64,000 nt of DNA from Hydractinia symbiolongicarpus (lineage: Eukaryota; Cnidaria; Hydrozoa; Anthoathecata; Hydractiniidae), in contig NC_079879.1 of NCBI RefSeq assembly GCF_029227915.1, positions 14,324,001-14,388,000 on the forward strand, read 5' to 3'. A program made the translations under genes and the position numbers. Shown in pieces: positions 20,886 through 32,581 of this stretch (position 1 is the first letter of the stretch; each line of letters begins with the position of its first letter). The notes under the pieces are model-generated. The model had not been told where the DNA came from. It did no database searches and was given only the letters and a program-made list of their open reading frames with translations.

Positions 20886-22300
20886 TGCTAGAGCTGGGAT
20901 TCATGTGTATAATTTTTAAAAATAAAATCAAACAAGTTTGATTTTAATATAAATTTTAGTGGATGTGGTTTTAAATGTGTTTTGTTTTTGTGACTAGATC
21001 TATTATTTGTTATTGAACATAACAGAAGTTGTTGTAAAAAGTTTTGCGTGTGTTAATGAAGACAAAATTTTGTATAAGATGTGGCTGAAAGAATTTCAAA
21101 AAGAACTATATGAAACCATAATTTGTACAACTAAGTATAGGGCATAGTATATATTATAGAGCATATAATTTAGTGACATTTAAGGCCTATCATTGATGCA
21201 AAAATTTTGAAATTTGGACCCCTACTCTGGCTAAATAGACATCGCTTACAGTACAGTCCGATTTTAAGCTTCTACATACGGGCTAAATAAAATCTTTATC
21301 TTCAAGTCGAAAGCCCTTTACCTTTGTTTATCTTAATTACTTTAATGATTTTGATAAAATAATGCAGTAATTATTTTCTCATAGGTATAGAATTTAACAG
21401 CTTGTTAATTAGGAGAAAAAATACAATAAATCATGCACAAAGCTATTGCTATTAAAAAAGTTTATGCGCATGCTTTTTTATATTTTTAGTCTTCTGAAAC
21501 AAATATTATCTTTCTTAACATTTTATTCTATACTCTTTTTTTCAACAAAACATTACACGAAAGATTATAAAAATTGTGCACAAAAATATTGTTGTTAAAA
21601 AAGTTTTTCCTCAATTTTTTGTGTGAAAAAATTGTTGCGTTTTTGAAAAAATATTATCCTTGTAAACATTTTACTAGTACATTTTTAGCACAACTTTAAT
21701 AAAAGTTCTTTCTGTATAAAAGTATTTTAGCTAGGGAAATTCACTGCAACAGCTGATTTTGTTATAGGGATTTCCCTGCGAAGAAGACGTATTAGCTCTT
21801 TACGGCACCGTTTTGATAATTTCAAGCAACCTATGGGGCTGTATTAACCTTCTATGGTATCATTTTTACAGTTTTTAAGTAAATTTCAGTTCCGCATAAC
21901 TTTCTTCAGTATCGTTTTGATAATTTTCAAGCAACCTATGGCGCTGTATTAACCTTCTATGGTATCGTTTTGACAGTTTTCAAACAAACTATGGTGCTGT
22001 ATTAACCTTATACGGACCTGTTTTGATTTTTTTGAAGCACGCTACGGAAACTGCTTAGCATTATACGGTCTATTTTTCGGTAGTTTTCGGTAGTTTTTTT
22101 AACTGTGGCAACATTTTAATGTGGCAAAAGTTCATTTGCAGCACAACCAAAAATTTTGTCATGCAGCAAACGTGAATCTTATTTTTAAAATGCAAGTGAT
22201 AAAGAAATAGATTGTTTTAAAGCAATGTATGTAATAAATGATGTGTTTATATTGTGTTATAAAATTTTAGATATTTTTATTTAACAAAAAAGCTTCGAAA
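20886..22300. other. AT-rich stretch upstream of known TRAPPC10 exons
   Basis: Apart from the ~50-bp tandem repeat, nothing was recognised. The missing TRAPPC10 5' exon could lie here or further right, but I could not locate it. Confidence 0.4.
21808..22095 (+). repeat. Degenerate ~50-bp tandem repeat
   Basis: Phrases gttttgataatttcaagcaa, cctatgg.gctgtattaacc and ttctatggtatc recur about five times at roughly 50-bp steps, degenerating to the right. Confidence 0.6.
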
Positions 22301-22309
22301 AAGGTTCGA

Positions 22310-22410
22310 TTTACACTTTATAGCCTCTGGCATGACTCAGTCAGGGTTTGAACCCAAGACCTTCTTCACTGGAGGCAAACGCTCTACCACAAGGCCGCCA
22401 TGGTATATAG
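22310..22410 (-). repeat. tRNA-derived SINE head
   Basis: Read on the minus strand there is an A-box-like TGTGGTAGAGCGT (22391-22379) and a perfect B-box GGGTTCAAACCC (22355-22344), 23 nt apart as in a tRNA gene. The cloverleaf is incomplete and a non-tRNA tail follows (gagtcatgccagaggctata), so it is a SINE, not a tRNA. Confidence 0.7.
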
Positions 22411-22914
22411 TATATATTTGCCAGGGCTAAAAATTTTTTTTCGAGTTCTCATGTTTTTTTTTATCTGTTCGCTATATTTTTTTATTGTTGTTGTATGGGT
22501 TTCTCAACTTTAAGGATGCAATGCAAATAATCCAATTAACATTAATTGTTTTAAACCATGGAAAAAAGTTTTTAATTTTTACTCTTTTATAGCACTGATG
22601 ATGAACAACTTCTGAAAAGCTTTTGCTTTGAAATTTTAATAATGTATTTCTTTATTCACCCAACTATTGCTTACATTCGGAATACTGACATGAATATTTT
22701 TTTGAAAAAATTATTTATCAATTAAACGATTTTTCGAAAAAACAATTACTTTCAAATTTAGTTTCAAAATTGAGTGTTTTGGCTTGTTGGCTATTAAAGT
22801 ACTGAAAACCCCTGCTTAAAAACATTTTAGTAAAAAGAATTTTATCCATCACAAAGGTACAGACAATTACCAGAAGATATAATATTTTGGCTAAAAGGTG
22901 TTCTTACCTTATCC

Positions 22915-23968
22915 GGAGAAACTTTCGCGAATTTGGCGTTTTTTGGCCTTTTCGCGAAATTTTGTCTCGCCAAAACTTCAAAAACGGCCATTCGTGAAAG
23001 TTTATTTAGTACAAACTTTCTAAATTGTAGATTCGCGAAAGTTTGTCCACTAAAATTTTAATAAAATTTGCTGGTTGTAAAAGTTATTTCTTGACTCGCC
23101 CTCACTTGGCTCACCCTCACGATATAAAAAAGACAGCCGGTGCTGGGAACGAGGTTGGAATAAACTTAGAAATAAACAAAAGTGATGATGTATCAAACGT
23201 ATGTATTTAAAAAAAAAATTAATCAAGGACAACAGTCTCTGGGCTTTTTTCTTTTCTTCTTTGCCTGTTTGGATCTTCACCACCAAGCATGTCTAATGAC
23301 TTGGCGGTTTTGCCTCTTTTGGTTACTTTTTCTCAGTTACAGTTTCCATCAAATCAGCAGTCTCATTTAATGTTAATGATACCTCAAGATCATCAAACAA
23401 AATTGAGCCAAATTGCTGCCGAGTTGGAGTCAGGCAAGTCGTTAGAAGAAATCTATATTAAATTGCGTCTTTCAACATTCAAGCCTTTGCATGCTGGTTG
23501 GGTGATTTACAACCTTTTACAACTACATAATATTAGCCGATGGTAAAGATATCATAATTAATGGATGGAATATACGACTCCATTGTACTTCGATTAAGTA
23601 AGCTACCGACAATAGATCCTTTCCATGATATTGATCCCTTGGTCAATCAAGACCCTATACCTTATTAGCTTTGAATCTGAACGCCGCTTGCAGAATTGAT
23701 GAAGAGAAGCAGAATGCTTATAACCGAATTACTGGCGAAGAAGACGATGACGACGGTGCATGGGAGCCGGAAGAAAACGAGCCTAGAAATGTGTTTGATC
23801 TGTTTTTTGATTTTGAAGATAAGCCCAATTTGTAAATAGAATTTGTTTTATAAGAACATAAAAAATAATCTCACTGAAACTTTCCAATTTCAGATTTTGC
23901 GAAAGTTTATCTCGCAAAAATTTTTAAATTTCTAAATTCGCGACGATTACACACAAAAAAGTTTCTCC
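22915..23968 (+). mobile_element. Internally deleted pogo-type transposon copy
   Basis: The ends ggagaaactttcgcgaa (22915) and gtttctcc (to 23968) are inverted, with repeated cgcgaaagttt motifs inside each end. Coding remnants on the plus strand (AAELESGKSLEEIYIKLRLS at about 23417, then PFHDIDPL and an acidic C-terminus to 23835) match the C-terminal third of the pogo element at 48.2-49.8 kb. The DDE core is missing. Confidence 0.75.
23400..23835 (+). pseudogene. pogo transposase C-terminus, broken
   Basis: LESGKSLEEIYIKLRLS followed by KPLHAGWVIYNLLQL, then frame breaks, then an acidic tail near 23735-23835 (EEDDDDGAWEPEENEPRN-like). Homologous to 48247-48700 (-). Confidence 0.7.
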
Positions 23969-24263
23969 AAATAAAGTATTTGAAAATTGCAATTATAAAA
24001 TTGCTGTAGCAATGTTGCTTAATTTAGTCATTACAGTATATATCAGAAACAGCACTAGCCTGGCCATCAATGCCAAGAATTCTCTGCGGATGTGGTCAGG
24101 CTTCTCATCTTATCAGCTTGTGTATGGTCAACAGCCACGTTTACCATCAGTAGTTGCAGATAAACCTCCAGCTCTCCATGGCACATCTGGGTCAATGGAT
24201 GTCGTACAACATATAAACACGATGCATGCAGCCAGAAAAGCCTTCTTTGAAGCTGAATTAGCA

Positions 24264-24450
24264 GATTTTAAACTTTTAAAATGCAATCTAAAAAAACATT
24301 TCTATCGCCGCTATTCGTTTTTAAACTTTTAAAAAGCGATCTAAAAAAACATTTCTATCGCAGCTTTTCGATTTGAAACTTTTAAAATGCGATCTAAAAA
24401 AACATTTCTATGGCCGCTTTTCGATTTGAAACTTTTAAAATGCAATCTCA
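24264..24450 (+). repeat. ~53-bp minisatellite (family member 1)
   Basis: About 3.5 units of aaacttttaaaatgcgatct then aaaaaaacatttctatcgcc and gctattcgttttt. The same family lies at 25838-25920, 30220-30350 (reverse) and 35715-35905. Confidence 0.75.
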
Positions 24451-24640
24451 AAAAAACGCTTAATTACTGCAATTAAAACTTTCAAAAGAGTTCGCGCAAA
24501 ATAGATTGCTAAAATTGATCTTGCAACCTATTGTGATTAAACAATCGATCGCGTGGGGTCATTGTTTATCAGCGAGGCAATTATTTTCTTAAAAAAACAA
24601 AAGCAAATGTTATTGTTCTGTGTAACTATTCATGCGGGTT

Positions 24641-24898
24641 TCACGTCCGCGGTAGATTACATTCAGACTGTACTGTATGCTGGGAAGCACACTTTTCCCC
24701 AGATATAACTTTCACATCCTTCACCACTTTCTTGTTTGACTTTCTAGCCAGGAAGTAATCTATCTGTGTCTTACAACCACCAGACTCATATGTTATCAGC
24801 CTACTCTGTCTCTTACTGAATGATGTGTTGCAAACCAAATCAAGTATGCTGGACTTAATGTTTAACAAAAAGGAAACATCAAAACTCCTGATCAACAC
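24641..24898 (-). pseudogene. Non-LTR retrotransposon APE-type endonuclease fragment
   Basis: An 85-codon frame reads CNTSFSKRQSRLITYESGG then QIDYFLARKS, the loop around the catalytic Asp of APE-like LINE endonucleases (Q-I-D-Y). Both ends are truncated. Inserted in the second Copia. Confidence 0.7.
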
Positions 24899-25226
24899 AA
24901 ATTTGCTGAATCAATAACTGAAATCCAAATTGATAATAAAAGAGCTATAAAGAAATTTTATGATGTCAATAAAAACGAACATCAATTGTTCAGAGCTGCT
25001 GTTGGATAAATCAATAGGATGGCAAATTAATCACGACCTGATATTGCTTTTGATGTTCTTGAAATGAGCATGCAGGCAAATGCATTTAGTAAATGCTAAC
25101 AGATTTATCAAGAAACTGCAACATAGCAACAAATACTGGTTTTTCCTTCGTTAAGTCTATCACAAAAATTGTGGTCTACACTGACGCTTCATTTGGCAAA
25201 CCTGCCTGATGAAGTGTCAAGTGCTG

Positions 25227-25340
25227 TCATCATCATCATCATCATTCTCGGCTTAACGTCCGTTTTCCATGCTAGCATGGGTTGGACGGGGTATATTAAT
25301 GACCCTCTTCCAATCTGATCTAGACTGTGTTAGATCTAAA
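25227..25340 (+). repeat. Short interspersed repeat (catcat-run plus CCATGCTAGCATGG palindrome)
   Basis: A (cat)n run, then ggcttaacgtccgttttcc, a 14-bp perfect palindrome ccatgctagcatgg, and gttggacggggtat. The reverse-oriented relative is at 20800-20885. Similar motifs are widespread in molluscan repeats, as far as I recall. Confidence 0.65.
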
Positions 25341-25533
25341 CTCAACTTCCTGTGGACACATGATTTTTCTTCTTGGTGAAGAAAGAAAAGCTTGTTTAAT
25401 CATGTGGAGCTCATGATTAAACGTGTTATTAAGAGCACAACTGCAGCAGAAAGTCTTCCTTTTGCTGAAGGTCTTGAAAATGCAATCTTCTTACAAGAAA
25501 TGTTACAGGAACTACTTGGCGAAAAAGTACATA

Positions 25534-26293
25534 CAGTACTGTGAAAAGGTTTGTTAACATCGTGGTTCATGTTTATTTCATGTTACGCACGAACCACGAT
25601 AGCTCACGATGCGTATTTTTTAACAATCATGGACCTCACGATCATGTTTCGTGGACTACACGAACAAAAATTAAACATTACACCGTGCCGTCCACGATAG
25701 ATAACTTCTATTGTAAAACAACAAAGACCGTACATCAATTATCAATTAAATCAAAAACCGACAGCAAAAAAATAAATTGTTTTAATTCGTTGTCATAAAG
25801 CAAGCTATATAATAGATTTTAATCGTTCGTGAATCAAAATGCGATGTCAAAAAACATTTCTATCGCCACTTTTCGTTTATAAACTTTTAAAATGCAATCT
25901 TAAAAAACATTTCTACCCCCGCAGACAAGTTTAACTTTTCTAGACAAATGACATTTCGTAAAATACAACCACGCCATAACGAAAAAGTATACACCAAGCA
26001 AAAACTACGAATATGCTTTTTTAACTTGATAAAACCTGAAACAAACAAATTACCTTTAATCAAAGACTTTTTTAAAAAGAAAAAAAACTAAATTATACTG
26101 GCTATAAAAATTGTGGAGCTCGCGAAAATAATTGTGGGACACATGATCCTTCGTGGAGATAATAATACTAGCGTGGTGGCCACGATAGAATGTTTGAATG
26201 TTTGTTATACATAAAGACCACAATTTTATTGTGGTTCGTGTGCACCACGCTCGTTACACGAACACGATGTTAAAAAACCTTTTCACAGTACTG
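25534..26293. mobile_element. Non-autonomous DNA transposon with 31-bp TIRs and TA target duplication
   Basis: The left end cagtactgtgaaaaggtt and right end aaccttttcacagtactg are inverted, continuing to about 31 bp with one mismatch (ttaacatcgtg/cacgatgttaa). TA flanks each side. Removing the element plus one TA restores the Copia reading frame exactly (KVH|IIGFTGSK). Interior has no coding capacity but contains gtggttc/gaaccac inverted motifs and minisatellite units at 25838-25920. TA duplication fits the Tc1/mariner/pogo group. Confidence 0.85.
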
Positions 26294-26539
26294 TATCATT
26301 GGTTTTACTGGAAGCAAGAACCTTGTTGCCACTGTCAACTCTACAAAACATGTAGCTGAGAAACCATGAGGGCTTAATGTGGCCAGCATTAGAGAGATGG
26401 TCGAAAATGGCACAGTATAGGCTGTTCAATGGATCAACACCAACAAACAATTGACAGATGTTCTGACGAAAAAGGGAGTTTGTACTGCAAAAGCTATGAG
26501 TATTATCGAAAGAGGATTTTTAGAGTTGTAGAACATTGT

Positions 26540-26916
26540 TTATTAAAATAAAAAAATAAAATAAATAAATAAAAAGAACTTTCATATGAACCAACTTCTT
26601 AACAGAGACATTAAAACATTTACTTAGACTTAATAAACAGTTTTTTGTGTTACTTTTATTTATCTCTTATATCCTCAAAGAAAGGGGATTAGTCTGTTTA
26701 CATGCTTTATATTCTTATGTTTATATTTAGATTAGATATATCTACTAACACATTGTATTAGCTGGTTGGATTCATTCTTAATATATTTTATCGATAAAAC
26801 AAAAGATAGTGGTGGAAGGAAGACGATATAGCTGTTTACATAGAAAAGTTGGTTTTCGTATTCTTTTATTTCTGGACAATTTTTTTAAAATTTGGCCCAG
26901 AAATTGAGAAGGAGGT
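26540..26916. other. AT-rich stretch between Copia stop and Gypsy LTR
   Basis: Probably the 3' untranslated part of the second Copia element. A purine tract (attgagaaggagg) ends at 26916, directly before the LTR. Confidence 0.4.
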
Positions 26917-27133
26917 GTTATATCCAGTTATGGTCTAGCGATGGGCTATACGTTGCTAGATATTTAAAGAAATAAAAGACACGGATAACAACAAGTCTTA
27001 ACTAGCTAAATGTGCTTTTTCATAAGACAAAGTCTCTCTATATATCGGGGTGTTTATGTACATTAAGGTCAGTGGTCATGTTAGTAGCTGACCATATACT
27101 GTTGTGTAGTGAGTCTCGAGCGACCCATAACAT
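26917..27133 (-). repeat. 3' LTR of Gypsy element
   Basis: On the minus strand it begins TGTTATGGGTCG and ends CTGGATATAACA. The stretch 26917-27058 matches 36739-36884. A purine tract (ttgagtgagga) precedes it and overlaps the pol stop codon. Confidence 0.7.
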
Positions 27134-27135
27134 CC

Positions 27136-27710
27136 TCACTCAATGCTTGAATGTTTTACCATGGTTAAAAGTCTTTGAGGTGTTTTGGTTAGTTGTTTCC
27201 CTCGACCGAATCTTGTTGTTGGAGCTGTTGGAGTAAGTGGTTCGTCATACGGTATTGTTGCGTCTGAGTTAACACTTGATTCATTGGGTGCATTGTTTTC
27301 AATGAGGCTTCCCGTTGTTGAACTGTCAGACAAGTTGTTGAATGTCTCAGCTGTTTTGAGAAGTGGCGTCAGTTGGGACAGATGACTGTGTTTTTATCCG
27401 TTCGTAACAGGTATGATTGAGGTTCTTGTGTACAATCGATGACTTTTCTAGGGCAGGTCCAGGGGGTACCATTATGAATTCGCAAACTATCTCCAGGTTC
27501 CAAAGGCTTGAAATATTTTCCTTGCTTTATTTGACGTAGCTTAGCAAGAGAAGCAATGATGTGAGTTCCAGCGTTGTTGATGCTTGGGATAATGGTTTGG
27601 ATGGTTCGGTTGAAGAAGAGTGTTGTGGGTGCTACTCCTAGATTATTGGTTGGTGATGTTCTAAGAGCTGAGTCGCATGCAATTGCTCGCGCCCGCGTAG
27701 TGCTTGCGTT
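27136..27710 (-). pseudogene. Gypsy integrase C-terminal region
   Basis: The minus strand reads ACDSALRTSPTNNLGVAPTT, then LAKLRQIKQGKYFKPLEPGD, TPWTCPRKVIDCTQEPQSYL and a C-terminal tail to the stop at 27138-27136. This is the small-barrel domain and tail of Gypsy integrases. One frame break lies near 27375. Confidence 0.75.
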
Positions 27711-27719
27711 CTTCTCAAG

Positions 27720-28250
27720 AATTGATTGGTTTTTTAAGTGGAACTGAAAAGATATTTGGTGTGATTATTCTCCACCCATCGTGCAAAACAGTTTATTCGC
27801 CATTTTATAAAACGTGTGCGATACGGGCATTAAGGTTAATCTTTGTTGCGCATTTATTTTACAGCGTCTACTGGTATGTATAGCGACTCTCTCAATCTTA
27901 ACTTCCTTTTCTACATGTCCAAAATAGAATTTAATGTTTATTTTTCAGGTCATAACAAGCAAATAGGAAAAAAATATGCTTCATTTTCAAATTAAAAAAA
28001 ATCTTTATCCGCGTGGTTTAAATAAAACTAATAAATAAAATCTCTTTTTATGGTACACATCAGGTACATAAAATTTATACAGAAAAAAAAAATTATACCG
28101 CATGTGGGTTTCGTTTTTAAAATTGTTTGAATAACAGTTGCGGCATAAAGAAAATAATCCATTAAATTTGGACCTGCTATGGTTTCCAATTGTTTCGTCA
28201 AATGAAGAAATTATCTACAATTAAATCCATGATAAATTCTCTGTTCCGCC
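27720..28250. other. Unassigned AT-rich sequence
   Basis: No supported feature. Probably part of the material inserted into the Gypsy element. Confidence 0.4.
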
Positions 28251-28254
28251 TGTA

Positions 28255-28600
28255 AGTGCAGTTTTGCAGACTTGCATCATCCGTGCTCCGTTGGCGTTCA
28301 CCTCCGCATTAGTTAAGAACCGCATGGCTGGATTTCTTATGTAAGACCTGGTTACCAACGACAAAGGGGCCGAGCAAAAGAGATTTATGTCTACATAGTT
28401 TTTTAACTAAGTCAGGAGTGGGTGAATTAGCTAGAATGGTCAGGTTGGCTATGAATGGGCTTGCTTGTGGATTTAAAGGACCAGGACTAATAATTCTGAG
28501 ATCTAAAAGTCTCCGACCAAGACGGAAATCTATCGGACGTTTTAACCGACGAAAGTTCAAAACGAGCTACAGCCATGTCCGACCAAACTGGAAATGTGGC
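28255..28600 (-). repeat. Repeat-encoded ORF fragment, copy 1 (unknown family)
   Basis: The minus frame reads SPFIANLTILANSPTPDLVK, which also occurs in the second copy at 32582-33060. The two DNA copies are in direct orientation and flank the foldback cluster. I do not recognise the protein. Confidence 0.55.
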
Positions 28601-29028
28601 GGACGTTTTAATCACACCCCCAAAACGATTTAGGTGTGTGCCAAGGCGCAGGCCTCTCCTGAAAAAGAGACTAAATGTAAAGTTTTTTTAGCGAAAAATA
28701 TGGCGAGCAAAATTGCTCGCGTAGACACTCTGAGGCGAGCAATTAATTGCTTTTTCTTTCGCGATCCATATCGCGATCGTCATGATACATCTTTAAACAT
28801 TATAAAAACCATGTAATTAATGTCTTATGTCTTATCCCATCTTGTGAAAAAAAAAGATTATGAATGTCGTAACACCCTCCTTCGTTATGATTATAATATG
28901 TTTAAAATTACGCTGCTTGCTAAAATCTTAAATTTCTTTAGTCGATATCATTTAGGAAAAATAATTAATATCATTAAATCTTTTTTAAGGATATTAGAAA
29001 AATAATTAAAACAACGTAAAATACGCAT

Positions 29029-29522
29029 GTCGTAACACCCTTCTCCGTTATGAAATAAATAAATAATTTTAATGTCGCGAAAGACTTTAAACTTTTTGGT
29101 TGTTTTGAAGGAAAAAATTAATAATTTATCTCACCAAAAAAAATGTTCAGATAAATTGTTCTCTTGTTTTGAATTATTAAGTAGCTGTCAAGGTAAAAAA
29201 AATAAAAATACTTGCATGCTCAAAAACTTGTTTTTAGAGGGTTATGCAGCAAAAAGTTTTCTTATGCTGGTTGTAAAAGATATACAGAATATGCTTGCGT
29301 TGTTTTGAAAGTTATATTTATGCAGCAAGTTATTCTCCTCCCACTAATAATGTAAAAAAAGCTTCAAGCGTTCTTTAAATGTTTTTTCCGCAGTCTTATA
29401 AGAAATTCTAAATAAATCTAAGTGGAAGTTTTTTTTATGGAATATAGTTTAGTTACCAATATTTCAAGTCTTTCGCAGCATTAAAGTTAATTAAAAATCA
29501 TAACGAAGGAGGGTGTTACGAC
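29029..29522. mobile_element. 494-bp MITE with gtcgtaacaccc ends
   Basis: Inverted ends gtcgtaacacccttctccgt and its complement at 29522. The interior is homologous to 31875-32351 in the same orientation, including acttgcatgctcaaaaactt and gcgaaagacttt blocks. Confidence 0.65.
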
Positions 29523-30219
29523 AAGCGCATTCTGCTTTGTTTTTATATCACATTTCCTATATGGTAGACTATTTTAATCGACAGATTATACATTTTAACT
29601 AGCGTAATATAAATCGTTACATGTATAGACAAAAGATATAGCATTTCTTTCATGTGCAGAACAATAACATTCGCATAATCGTTTACAAAATCGGAGATAC
29701 TTTAACAAATAAATTCATGTGTGAATAAAAGATGTTCGTGTGCTAAAACAATAGGGACACGAAGGGTAATTAACTTTTTCAACATTTTTTTGTGTTAATC
29801 CCTTAGCAGCTGCGGTAATTATAAAAAACAATAAGCCACACAAAAATCGGTAAAGTTCTGACGCTACCGAAAGCTCGTGTAAGAGTGATAACTATCGTGC
29901 ACATGTAACATCAAATTCAGGCGGTACTGTAAACTATAGTCTGTGAGACTTTTTTGCACTTAAATATTAATTTTGCTATAATACTGCGCAAAAACATTAA
30001 AAAAACACTTAACTTTTTTATTAAAATAAATTTTGTATTTTATTATTTTAAATGGGAAAATAATAACTTGCTGTATAAATTTCCAAACAGCATAAGTATA
30101 ACCTGCTCTATATCTTTCAAAGCAACGCAGGTATATTCTGTATAACTTTCGAAACAGCACAAGAATAATTCTTGCTGTACAGCTTTCAAAACAACATAAA
30201 AAAAACTTGCTGCATAAAT

Positions 30220-30350
30220 CGCATTTTAAAAGTTTAAAAACGAAAAACGGCGATAGAAATGTTTTTTCAGATCGCATTTTGAAAGTTTAGTAACGAAAAA
30301 CGACGATAGAAATGCTTTTTTACATTGCATTTTAAAAGTTTAAAAACGAA
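30220..30350 (-). repeat. ~53-bp minisatellite, reverse orientation
   Basis: Two to three reverse-oriented units of the gcattttaaaagtttaaaaa / gatagaaatgttttttcaga family, same as 24264-24450. Confidence 0.7.
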
Positions 30351-32581
30351 ATATAATTCGTATGGAAATTCGTATGAAAGAGAATATAATTCGTATGACA
30401 ATTCGTATGAAAATCGTATAAAATTCGTATTAGATTTTTTAAAAATCGTATAACTATTTAACACTATACGAATTGTATACGATTTTTATACGAATTGAAA
30501 GCAATTAAATTCGTATATATTCGTATAAAATATCATACGAAATTTGTAGACGACCCCTAACATGGAAGTATTTTTATCTTTTCACCTTGAGTACTAGTTA
30601 TATTTTTTTAGTGAGACGAATTATTATTATTTTTCCTTCCCAACTTAAAAATATAAACTGCGTGCGTTATGCAAAAATACATAGAAAACGGTTGTCGTAA
30701 CACCCTCCTCCTTGTTATTTTTATTATTACTATTATTTTGTTGTTGTTCCGACCATACATTCTTATTTTTCCATGAACTTTCATTAAATCGGACATTCGC
30801 TAATACAAGCAAACCATAAGATAGAAAAATATACTTGTCGTAACACCCTCCTCCGTTGTTGTTTTTATTTTTTTGTTGTTCCGACCATTTATACATTTTT
30901 GATAAAATTATTCTTATTTCGCCAACCGACAGACCGTAAACTACTATCTACTTCGTGCGTAGAACAAGTACGTAAGTTGGAGTCACTTTATTAAAAAAAT
31001 CTAATTTCTAATAAAAATACAAGATGCACAAGAATTTTTAAATGTAACGAAAACGAAGACACAAGATTAGCTATACAAATCTATTATTTAATATTTTTAA
31101 TGTTATTCACGATCTATCGCGACAATCACAATTAATAGTGACGATCGCGATAGCATCGTTATTTTTTTATACATCGCGACTATTGCGAAGCTCTTCGTTA
31201 ACATTTTTTCTATCGCGATGGTCACGATAGGATCATGGATTGTTCCTGTCGCGCGTGATACGCGCTCACGATGTTAGGTGTCCTGATTCCAGTAGTGTAG
31301 AAAGTATTTTGGCGTGTTCCTAAAAGGTGGGGAAGATTTAACCAGTAAACCCCAAACACTGGAGACTGTAAAAGCCTTTAAACATTAAAACAAAATAAGC
31401 CGGTTTTGTAGCTACACATCCCCTATTATAACTTCAAAAATTAAAATCGAAACATGCAAAAAAACAAGAAAATTCAAATATAATCTGTCTCTTTTAATCA
31501 ATCTTCGTTCTGCATCTCTTTCGTTTTCTTTTTATCTGCTATGTGCCATCATGGAAGTTTCACAATCATGATCACACTTACCACAAGTAATAAATGTATC
31601 AGGGCGCCATTAAAAAACAAAGTAAGGCTGCGCATTTTATTAAGTCAATTAAATCACAAAAATGCCATCGCTAAAGAAAACTTAAAGCATATAAGGCGAC
31701 TCCAATTTAATTAGTTATTCTACGGGCGAAGTCGATAGTAGCTTATGGTCGGTTGGCGAAATAAAAATAGTTTTATTCAGAATGTATGGTCGGAACAACA
31801 AAAAAAATAATAAAAATAACAACGGAGGAGGGTGTTATGACAACCGTTTTTTTCTATGTATTTTTGCATAACGCACACAGTTTATATTTTTTAGTTGCGA
31901 AGAAAAAATAATAAGAATTTGTCTCGCTAAAAAATATGCAACTAGTTCTCAAGGTGAAAGATAAAAATACTTGCATGCTCAAAAACTTGTTTTTAAAAGT
32001 TATGCAGCAAGAATTTTTCTTGTGTTGTTTTGAAAGTTGTGCAGCAAGAATTATTCTTTTGCTGTTTTGAAAGTTATACAGAATATACTTGTATTGTTTT
32101 GAAAGTTTAAGAGCAGGTTATACTTGCGCTGTTTCAAAACTTATACAGCAAGTTATTTTTCTCCTACTTAAAATAAAAAAACAAACAATTTTAGTGTTCT
32201 TTTAATGTTTTTTGCGCAGTTTTATAGGAAAATCTAAATTTAAATGCAAATTCTTTTTTGGACTATGGTTGTTTAGTTGAGAATATTTAAAGTCTTTCGC
32301 AGCGGTAAAATCATTTTTTTTAAAATTCATAACGGAGAAGTGTGTTACGACAAGCGTATTCTATCTTGTTTTAATTATTTTTCCTAAATGGTATTGACTG
32401 TATTACAGTTTAGCTAGTGTAATTTTAAACATATATATTAATCATAACGGAGGAGGGTGTTACGACAATAATATGTCTTGTTTTTCGCTTGCAACTATTT
32501 TAGCGAAAGTATAGCTAATTTTTGTTATAAATCACACAAAAAGTTAAAAACTTCTGTTTAACAACATAACTATTTTTGTGA

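Larger units (their letters stand above)
24012..26535 (+). mobile_element. Second Copia element, fragmentary, with nested insertions
   Basis: Plus-strand fragments in order: integrase C-part 24084-24270 (GFSSYQLVYGQQPRLPSVV, HAARKAFFEAE), RT/RNase H 24985-25220 (FRAAVG.INWMAN.SRPDIAF, TDASFG), 25400-25533 (AAESLPFAEGLENAIFLQEM) and the C-terminus 26294-26531 (GFTGSKNLVATVNSTKHVAE, QLTDVLTKKGVCTAKAM, stop 26529). It is interrupted by a minisatellite, a LINE endonuclease piece, a short repeat and a 760-bp TIR element. Confidence 0.75.
28866..32466. repeat. Foldback transposon cluster sharing gtcgtaacaccctcc ends
   Basis: Eight copies of the terminal motif gtcgtaacaccctcc(t/c)tccgtt occur: forward at 28866, 29029, 30693 and 30837, reverse ending at 29522, 31841, 32351 and 32466. 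The outer arms (28866 inward and 32466 inward) are inverted copies over about 200 bp. 29029-29522 is itself an element with inverted ends. 30600-30960 and 31735-31890 form another pair. Between them are repeated phrases such as gttttgaaagttatacagca. No transposase gene is present. Confidence 0.7.

Noticed and set aside
22310-22410. Functional tRNA gene
   Set aside because: Pol III boxes are good, but the acceptor stem does not close and the sequence continues into a SINE body. The same applies to 52732 and 55189.
26900-27062. The LTR at 26917 as the 3' LTR of the second (plus-strand) Copia, because a purine tract precedes it
   Set aside because: The matching LTR at 36739 has a primer-binding site on the minus strand, and a minus-strand purine tract overlaps the Gypsy pol stop at 27136, so the LTR belongs to the Gypsy element. 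The purine tract on the other side is probably coincidence.
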